DNA of 64,000 bases from Brachybacterium massiliense. Lineage in GTDB: Bacteria; Actinomycetota; Actinomycetes; Actinomycetales; Dermabacteraceae. Position numbers and translations under genes: made by a program. The notes under the pieces were generated by a model, which did no database searches, had not been told where the DNA came from, and saw nothing but the letters and a program-made list of their open reading frames with translations. Where the stretch lies: NCBI RefSeq assembly GCF_900184245.1, contig NZ_FXXB01000008.1, positions 1,650,146-1,714,145 on the forward strand, given 5' to 3'. Shown in pieces: positions 58,369 to 64,000 of this stretch (its first letter is position 1; every line of letters starts with the position of its first letter).

Positions 58369-59190
58369 TCATGGGACGCTCGCGACTTGGAAGCCGTGAG
58401 GTCCGAGTTCCGTGAGTCTGTCGCGCAGCAGTGCCCCAATCTCCGCGCGCCGTTGCTCGTCCATCCGCTCGATTGGGCCGGTGATGCTCACTGCGAAGGA
58501 GCGTCCTCCTGGTCGAGTGAGGGCGACCCCCACGCAAGCAATACCGGGCTCGTTCTCCTCAACCTCAATAGACCAGCCACGTGCAGCGGTATCGGCAATC
58601 ACTGACTCGAGCCGAGGCAGAGAGATGACGGCCCCCGGGCTCTGCTGAGGATCTTCGGTTGCTCTCGAGTACGGAGCTAGAGCCTGGCCGTTCACCCCGT
58701 CGGCGGCCAACATCGCCCTTCCCATGGCTGTCCGGGCTGCGAGGGCACGACTGCCCACGCGGGACCAAACTCTGAGCGCACGCTCGGGTTCGACTTTGTC
58801 CAGGTAGAGAACGTGGGCTCCATCCAGGCGTCCGAGATGGACCAGCTCTCGAGCTTCCTGTGAAATTGCGGCGAGCGCTGGTGCGAGCAAGAGTGCCATG
58901 TTCTCCTCCTGCTCGAAACGGCTGGCCAGAATTGGAAGTGCGCTGCCGAGACGATAGTTCTGCTCAGGTAGCACCTGTTCGGCGAATCCTCGGTACATCA
59001 GAGCTCGTAGTAGGCGGTGCACCGAGGCCTTGTTGAGCGCGCTCTCCGAGGCGATCTCGCGCAGTGTCATCCCCGTTGGTCCAGCCCCGGCAAGGATCTC
59101 TAGAACGATAAGCGCTCTGTCGACACTGCCGACGGGGGAAGATTCGGGCGGAGGCGAGATGGTCATAGAGTAATCAATTCTAAGAGTCAT
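58369..59190 (-). CDS. IclR family transcriptional regulator
   Basis: 273 aa. The N-terminal winged helix is SVDRALIVLEILAGAGPTGM then TLREIASESALNKASVHRLL (residues about 22-62). The C-terminal effector domain has VHLGRLDGAHVLYLDKVE near 116 and GWSIEVEENEPGIACVGVAL near 207. ATG 59190 has GAGG at 10 bases; ATG 59166 is the alternative. The 3' end lies 8 bases from the IS3 element. It is divergent from a sugar ABC operon with a dehydratase gene, so it likely regulates that locus (KdgR/UxuR-like role, by inference). Confidence 0.9.
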   Translation of the reverse strand: MTLRIDYSMTISPPPESSPVGSVDRALIVLEILAGAGPTGMTLREIASESALNKASVHRLLRALMYRGFAEQVLPEQNYRLGSALPILASRFEQEENMALLLAPALAAISQEARELVHLGRLDGAHVLYLDKVEPERALRVWSRVGSRALAARTAMGRAMLAADGVNGQALAPYSRATEDPQQSPGAVISLPRLESVIADTAARGWSIEVEENEPGIACVGVALTRPGGRSFAVSITGPIERMDEQRRAEIGALLRDRLTELGPHGFQVASVP

Positions 59191-59894
59191 TGGGGAGGAG
59201 CCTCATTGCTTGGTATGCCATTCGGAGCGAATGGCTCAGAAAGGCAATTCCACCTCCAGTGTAAAAGCGACATGTTTCAGAATCGGTCGAGAGCGATCAC
59301 TTGCCTGCGGCAAGCCAACTGATCGCCAAGTTTCATTTCAATTGGGGGGCTGGGGCGGCACGCTGGAGTCGTGTGCGAGAGATGCACTGGCGCGGCGTAG
59401 GCAATGCCGTGCGTGAAATGTAGGCTCGAGATCCCTCAACACTATAGCGCAGACCTTCCTTCGGTAGCACCTGCCCTAGATTGCTCCACCCAATCAAGGC
59501 TCCGATTCGACCCGCGAGTCCGGGCCGGCATCCAGCGACCACGACCTCCGGGCTAGGTTGCGGTCTGGTCTCGGTGTGGACTCCGTCTGTTGCGGGACCG
59601 ATGCCGATGATCTACTCTCGAGCAACGCAGAGCGAAACGAACGTTCCGCAACGTGGAATGTGGGGGCGTTGGCGCTGGCCGCTCCCCCCGTCCCGCGTAG
59701 AGGGTCGGTCGCCCCAGGGAGGGGCGGACGGTCATCTCGGCGTAGGAAGTCGCATTACCGCCAGTGTCAGGGCGGGCATGTACTCGGGGCCGCCGCGCGG
59801 TGGCTCTAAGCCCGCAAGGTATTGGCGACGAAAGTTCGTGAGTGGCAAAACGCGGGGTCGATGAAGCCCTGCGGTGGTGAGCAAAGGAGACATC
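59191..59894. promoter_or_regulatory. 704-bp control region with a candidate IclR-type operator
   Basis: This gap separates the IclR gene and the divergent ABC operon; no ORF in it looks real. TTCCGCAACGTGGAA at 59644-59658 is a near-palindrome of the kind bound by IclR proteins, about 240 bases before the binding-protein gene. Near the operon, AAAGGAGA at 59884 is the ribosome site. The region is less GC-rich than the left part of the window. Confidence 0.5.
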
Positions 59895-61193
59895 ATGAGG
59901 CTCAACAGGCGACAGTTCCTTGGTGGCGCGGCCACAGTGGCGGGTGCCGCAGCCCTGAGCGGCTGTGGAGGTGGTGGAAGCGGAGGCGGCAACGTCCTCA
60001 ACGTCTCCGCGTGTAACCATCCTTGGTCAAACTACATCAAGGATCTCCTTCCCGAGTTCGAGGAAGAGCATGATGTAAAGGTTCAGCTGAACGAGTTTCA
60101 GGCAGATCAGCTCTCAACCATGTACAGCACGAGGCTCAGCGCGAACGCAACTGACCTCGATGTGATGATGTACCGCCCACTCCAGGAGGGCGTGCAGTTC
60201 ATGAGGAACGAGTGGCTTCTGGATCTCGACGCGAGTGCGGCGGGCGATACAGCCTACGATCTTGCGGACTTCCAGGAAGCCGCTATGGAAGTCGTGAAGG
60301 TCGACAGTGCAGTTTACGGGATCCCCATCGTTACGGAGCGGGAGGTTCTCTTCTATCGAAAAGACCTCTTAGACGTAGCGGGCATCTCGGTGCCAGAGAC
60401 GATGGAGGATCTCGAAGACGCGGCCGAGATGCTCACTGACCCTGCCTCAGGCGTGTTCGGGATTGCCATGCGGGGGCAGAAAGCAGCAGCCGTGACCCAG
60501 TTCTCCGGCTTCCTCTACAGCTACGGGGCGGATTTTATGACAGAATCCGGCGAGGCCTCCATCGATACGCCGGAAGCTATTGCTGCTTATACGATGTACG
60601 GTGATCTTTTGCGGAACTACGGCCCCGAGGGCGTTGAATCGATGTCGACCGAGCAGATCAACCCGCTGTTCCAGCAGGGAAAGATCGCGATGTTCATCGA
60701 CGCCGAGGTGTTCTGGTCGGAACTCATCCGAGAAGGGACCTCCACGGTCGCCGCAGACCAGTTGGGTGTTGCTCCGTTGCCGGCGGGCCCTGCCGGTTCC
60801 AAGCCCTACAGCGTACCGTCCTGGGCGCTCGCAGTGAACGCGAAGACTACAAAGGCAGATCTCTCTTGGGAGTTCGTGAAGTGGGCGACGAGCCCCGACA
60901 TGGTTCTGGCTGCACAGCAGGCTGGAGTTTCTGGAGCTCGGACGTCGGTGTGGGAGAACCCGGATAGCCTCACTGGCATTCCGGAGGATTTCCAGGAAAC
61001 CCTTCGTGTCTCCACAGAAAACGGAGTCGGTTACGACCGTCCTCGCGTGGTCCAGGTCGGTCGAGCCCGCGACATCGTAGGTGAACCCCTGATCGCAGCT
61101 ATTCGCGGTGAAGATGTGACGGCGGCTGCGCAGACTGCTCAGGCCAATTTTGCGGCCTTCCTGGAAGAGGACGCGACTGCGACTGGCGAGTAA
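59895..61193 (+). CDS. Sugar ABC transporter substrate-binding lipoprotein
   Basis: Family 1 extracellular solute-binding protein, 432 aa from ATG 59895 (AAAGGAGA 5 bases before). The signal LNRRQFLGGAATVAGAAALS ends at lipobox Cys near residue 25, a Tat-like lipoprotein leader. A Gly linker (GGGGSGGG) follows. The mature protein runs from NVLNVSACNHPWSNYIKDLL. VYGIPIVTEREVLFYRKDLL and WALAVNAKTTKADLSWEFVK are typical of the fold. It is the first gene of an import operon next to a mannonate dehydratase gene. Confidence 0.93.
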   Translation: MRLNRRQFLGGAATVAGAAALSGCGGGGSGGGNVLNVSACNHPWSNYIKDLLPEFEEEHDVKVQLNEFQADQLSTMYSTRLSANATDLDVMMYRPLQEGVQFMRNEWLLDLDASAAGDTAYDLADFQEAAMEVVKVDSAVYGIPIVTEREVLFYRKDLLDVAGISVPETMEDLEDAAEMLTDPASGVFGIAMRGQKAAAVTQFSGFLYSYGADFMTESGEASIDTPEAIAAYTMYGDLLRNYGPEGVESMSTEQINPLFQQGKIAMFIDAEVFWSELIREGTSTVAADQLGVAPLPAGPAGSKPYSVPSWALAVNAKTTKADLSWEFVKWATSPDMVLAAQQAGVSGARTSVWENPDSLTGIPEDFQETLRVSTENGVGYDRPRVVQVGRARDIVGEPLIAAIRGEDVTAAAQTAQANFAAFLEEDATATGE

Positions 61194-61260
61194 AGCGGCA
61201 GCCAGCGGAACACCTCGAGGGGCCACAAAGTGCTCCTTCCCGCCATTTAGAAGGACATTT

Positions 61261-62148
61261 ATGAGCACACTCCAGCGCAAGTCTCGGCTGCTGCAGTGGG
61301 GGATGATTCTTCCCGCACTTCTAGCGATCGTAGCTCTCATTGCGTTTCCGATCGGTTACACGATCAACTTGAGCCTTACCGACACCTCTGGTCCCGCTTC
61401 TGCGGGCCCGGCGCCGTTCGCTGGACTTGAGAACTATGCGGACGCCCTTAGGGACACGGCTAGATTCTGGCCTGCGCTGGGGAGGACGATCGTGTTCACC
61501 GTGGTTGCCCTTTCCATCGAGTTGATCCTTGGTATCGCCATCGCCCTGCTGCTGCGGAAAGATTTCCGCGGCAGCATGGTGGCCCGCACGATCATGTTGG
61601 TCCCGCTTGTTACCAGCCCGGTCGCTGTTGGAGCCATCTGGATGCTGATCCTCGACCCAAACACGGGATTCGCGAACACGATGATCTCGGCAATGGGGCT
61701 AGATAGGATTGGATTCCTCACCAATCCCGACTACGCCTTGTGGACCATTATTGGCTTGGATGCCTGGCAATGGACCCCCCTGGTCATTCTCATCGTGCTT
61801 GCGGGGCTCGCGGGAGTTCCCGACGAGCCGGAGGAAGCGGCTCTAGTTGATGGAGCAAGCACCTCGCAGAGGATTAGATTCGTGACGCTCCCGATGATCA
61901 GGAACACAATTGTTGTTGCCGCAGTTCTCCGGGGGATTGACGCCCTGAAAACATTCGACATCATTTATGCCACAAAAGGGCCAGGGGGTGGATCGTCGAA
62001 CGAGGCGGAGACGCTAAATGTGCTGGTCTATGGCTTGAGCTTTGACTATATGGAGTTCGGCCTGGCCTCGGCGATACTCGTGCTGTTCTTCGTGCTTGTA
62101 CTTGTGGCTGCTGTTTTCGTGGTCCGTCAGTCGACGAGGGATGTGTGA
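61261..62148 (+). CDS. Sugar ABC transporter permease (MalF/UgpA type)
   Basis: Inner-membrane permease, 295 aa with six membrane segments. The EAA loop is EEAALVDGASTSQRIRFVTL near residues 199-218, and YTINLSLTDTSG marks the first periplasmic loop. ATG 61261 follows GAAGGA at 5 bases. The next permease starts 1 base after its stop codon, so translation is coupled. No ATPase gene is seen, so a shared ATPase elsewhere is expected. Confidence 0.93.
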   Translation: MSTLQRKSRLLQWGMILPALLAIVALIAFPIGYTINLSLTDTSGPASAGPAPFAGLENYADALRDTARFWPALGRTIVFTVVALSIELILGIAIALLLRKDFRGSMVARTIMLVPLVTSPVAVGAIWMLILDPNTGFANTMISAMGLDRIGFLTNPDYALWTIIGLDAWQWTPLVILIVLAGLAGVPDEPEEAALVDGASTSQRIRFVTLPMIRNTIVVAAVLRGIDALKTFDIIYATKGPGGGSSNEAETLNVLVYGLSFDYMEFGLASAILVLFFVLVLVAAVFVVRQSTRDV

Positions 62149-62149
62149 C

Positions 62150-63019
62150 ATGACTACCTCCACCATGCCAAGGAAGAGTATGAACCCCGCTATCAAGGCC
62201 CGTAAGCGCAGAGCCCGTCCTGCTGACATCGCGCGCATGGCTTTGATCGTTGTTGTGTGCCTGGTCTTTGCCTTCCCGTACTTCTGGATGCTACTTGCTT
62301 CGTTGAAGACGAACGTGCAGATCAGCGACCCAAGTCAAACATTTGTTTTCACGCCGACGCTCGAGAATTACGTCAGAGTGTTTGAGACCAACAACTATGG
62401 TCAATATCTTACCAACAGTATTGTTGTGGCGGTTGCGTCTACTGGAATATCCTTACTGCTGGGAGTTCCGGCAGCTTGGGCTATCGCGCGGTTCAATATG
62501 GGGAAGTTCAATGGCTTGATCCTGCTGGCTCGAATCGTCCCCGCAATCTTGCTTCTGGTGCCTTGGTACTATGTTTTTTCGCTTGCCGGATTGGTGGGTA
62601 CTAGTTGGGTTCTTGTGATCAGTCATGTCTTCGTGGGCTTGCCTCTCGTTACCTGGATCATGACGGGATTCTTCCGCTCGCTCCCAGAGGAGTTACGTGA
62701 GGCTGGGCTGGTTGACGGGCTTACGGAGGCAGGGACCTTCTTGCGAATATCACTTCCTTTGTCGGTCCCGGGAATCGCGACTGCGTCGATGCTCTCGGTA
62801 ATCTTCAGCTGGAACAACTTCCTGTTCTCCCTGGTGCTCACAGACTCGACCACGCTAACCCTCCCTGTTGCGCTCTATCAATTCATGGCCTATGCCGGGG
62901 TCGACTGGGCTGGCCTCATGGCTGCGGCTGCCGTCATGAGCGCACCGATCATTCTGTTTGCTCTGTTTGCTCAGCGTTATGTCGTCAGCGGCCTGACCGC
63001 TGGCGCGACGAAGGGCTGA
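62150..63019 (+). CDS. Sugar ABC transporter permease (MalG type)
   Basis: Inner-membrane permease, 289 aa with six membrane segments. [16 protein letters not shown] is the typical segment 1 of MalG-like proteins. [20 protein letters not shown] (near 186-205) is the ATPase-contact loop. It ends [20 protein letters not shown] 62150. It belongs to the same operon as the preceding binding protein and permease. Confidence 0.93.
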   Translation: MTTSTMPRKSMNPAIKARKRRARPADIARMALIVVVCLVFAFPYFWMLLASLKTNVQISDPSQTFVFTPTLENYVRVFETNNYGQYLTNSIVVAVASTGISLLLGVPAAWAIARFNMGKFNGLILLARIVPAILLLVPWYYVFSLAGLVGTSWVLVISHVFVGLPLVTWIMTGFFRSLPEELREAGLVDGLTEAGTFLRISLPLSVPGIATASMLSVIFSWNNFLFSLVLTDSTTLTLPVALYQFMAYAGVDWAGLMAAAAVMSAPIILFALFAQRYVVSGLTAGATKG

Positions 63020-63083
63020 TTTCGGACTATCGCAATGGCCCGTCGAATCTCGCCGGGCCCCATACAAGGAAGAGAAAATTCCC

Positions 63084-64000
63084 ATGGCCACCATCCAGAG
63101 CGCTGAGGTTCTGGTGTCCTCGCCGGGACGCAACTTTGTAACTCTGAAGATCTCGACGAGCGATGGCGTCGTCGGCTGGGGTGATGCAACAGTCAATGGG
63201 CGCGAGCTCGCTGTTGTTGCATACCTGCAGGAGCATGTATGCCCTCTCCTGATCGGCAGGGATCCGGCCCAAATTGAGCAAACCTGGCAGTACCTATATC
63301 GAGGTGCGTACTGGAGAAGGGGCCCGATCACGATGGCGGCCATCGCCGCCGTGGACATGTGTTTGTGGGACATCAAAGGCAAGATTGCGGGGATGCCTGT
63401 CTATCAACTCCTTGGGGGAGCGTCACGCGATGGGTTGCGAGCCTATGGGCATGCTTCGGGCAGCACAATTGAGGAGGTCCTCGTTGCTGTGGAAGGACTC
63501 CTCAACGAGGGGTATCGAGCTGTCCGGGTGCAGTGCGCAGTGCCGGGATTGCAGCGTGTCTATGGCGTAGCCCATGGTGATGACCGCCCGACAGGTGGTG
63601 ACGGTGGCGCACTGCCAGTGGTGGAGGATTGGGACAGTGCGAAGTACCTTGCGTATATCCCTCGAGTATTTGCTGCTGTGCGCGAGCGTTTCGGCCCAGA
63701 TCTGCCCCTCCTCCATGATGTACACCACCGCCTGACACCCAATGAGGCCGGTCGATTGGGACGCGCTCTCGAGCCGTTCAATCTCTTCTGGCTGGAAGAT
63801 TTCACCCCGGCTGAGAATCAGGAATCTGCTCGGGTGGTCCGATCAATGACTTCACAACCGCTCGCAATAGGCGAAATTTTTAATACCGTGTGGGACTATC
63901 AGACGTTGATCTCTGAGCAGCTCATCGATTACGTGCGCAGTGCCGTGACGCACGCCGGGGGCATCTCCCATCTACGAAAGATTGCCGAATATGCGGCTAT
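63084..64000 (+). CDS. manD: D-mannonate dehydratase (enolase superfamily), runs off the window
   Basis: Partial: about 305 codons, open to the edge. It belongs to the mandelate racemase/enolase family. [20 protein letters not shown] is the N-terminal cap domain, and the barrel includes [18 protein letters not shown]. The ManD/RspA-specific run [20 protein letters not shown] and [19 protein letters not shown] gives metal ligands (Asp, Glu), followed by [12 protein letters not shown]. ManD converts D-mannonate to 2-keto-3-deoxygluconate. Some relatives are inactive or broader sugar-acid dehydratases. ATG 63084 follows AAGGAAGAG. It sits directly after the ABC importer, so import of a uronate or mannonate is likely. 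Confidence 0.88.
   Translation, partial: MATIQSAEVLVSSPGRNFVTLKISTSDGVVGWGDATVNGRELAVVAYLQEHVCPLLIGRDPAQIEQTWQYLYRGAYWRRGPITMAAIAAVDMCLWDIKGKIAGMPVYQLLGGASRDGLRAYGHASGSTIEEVLVAVEGLLNEGYRAVRVQCAVPGLQRVYGVAHGDDRPTGGDGGALPVVEDWDSAKYLAYIPRVFAAVRERFGPDLPLLHDVHHRLTPNEAGRLGRALEPFNLFWLEDFTPAENQESARVVRSMTSQPLAIGEIFNTVWDYQTLISEQLIDYVRSAVTHAGGISHLRKIAEYAA

Noticed and set aside
1-64000. CRISPR arrays and tRNA or rRNA genes
   Set aside because: No regularly spaced direct repeats and no cloverleaf or conserved rRNA segments were seen on reading.

Overview
The window is high-GC, with dense short-spaced genes, many GTG starts and many 4-bp ATGA/GTGA overlaps. This is typical of an actinobacterium. Codon use and gene content (ROK and Gfo/Idh sugar loci, NirBD with siroheme genes, three TauE/SafE permeases) fit the Micrococcales, perhaps Brachybacterium or a close relative. 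That placement is inference; no rRNA or other marker gene lies in the window.

Region 1 (1-13.5 kb) is core-like metabolism broken up by gene remains. It holds TauE/SafE permeases, aldo/keto reductase, a GH4 glycosidase divergent from a PfkB sugar kinase, a CPA2-type antiporter, an SDR, a GNAT, a secreted HNH nuclease, a methyltransferase and an acyltransferase. Between them lie eroded remnants of a manganese/zinc ABC permease, its DtxR/MntR-type regulator, a dihydrofolate-reductase-like protein and an M20 amidohydrolase. Region 2 (13.4-21.3 kb) carries a nuclease/helicase group: a PLD-DEAD/DEAH-DUF3427 protein coupled to a Nudix hydrolase, a divergent DUF3883-type protein and a PD-(D/E)XK-like protein. 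A cytosine permease/deaminase pair sits inside it. This is the best candidate for an undescribed defence-like module.

Region 3 (21.4-36.4 kb) contains a secreted M14 peptidase, a flavin monooxygenase and a tight six-gene nitrite assimilation operon: FNT channel, NirB, NirD, uroporphyrinogen methyltransferase, HemD, CbiX. The operon makes both the nitrite reductase and most of its sirohaem. It is followed by a Tat-exported intradiol dioxygenase, an aldo/keto reductase with a striking 37-bp perfect inverted duplication at its 3' end, a sulfatase, a DUF3592-like membrane protein, a histidine phosphatase and a secreted Cys-rich protein. Region 4 (36.4-41.8 kb) is foreign in look. It lies between a 353-bp fragment and a full copy of one ISL3-type element, both with the same amber codon, and carries an esterase, an unknown 541-aa protein between repeat elements, an orphan antitoxin-like ORF and a small HTH protein.

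Region 5 (42-50.7 kb) is a carbohydrate locus. ABC permeases, binding protein and two Gfo/Idh oxidoreductases run leftward. A divergent ROK regulator, DUF624 protein and sugar isomerase run rightward, with operator-like dyads between them. Region 6 (50.7-54.6 kb) holds a third TauE/SafE permease, a Bcr/CflA drug exporter and two unknowns. Region 7 (54.6-58.4 kb) is a nest of dead insertion sequences: IS110 cut by IS256, which is cut by IS3 with a 4-bp target duplication. Region 8 (58.4-64 kb) looks less GC-rich and probably arrived by transfer: an IclR regulator, a sugar ABC importer and the start of a D-mannonate dehydratase gene that runs off the window, most likely a uronate/mannonate uptake and breakdown locus. 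No tRNA, rRNA or CRISPR array was seen.
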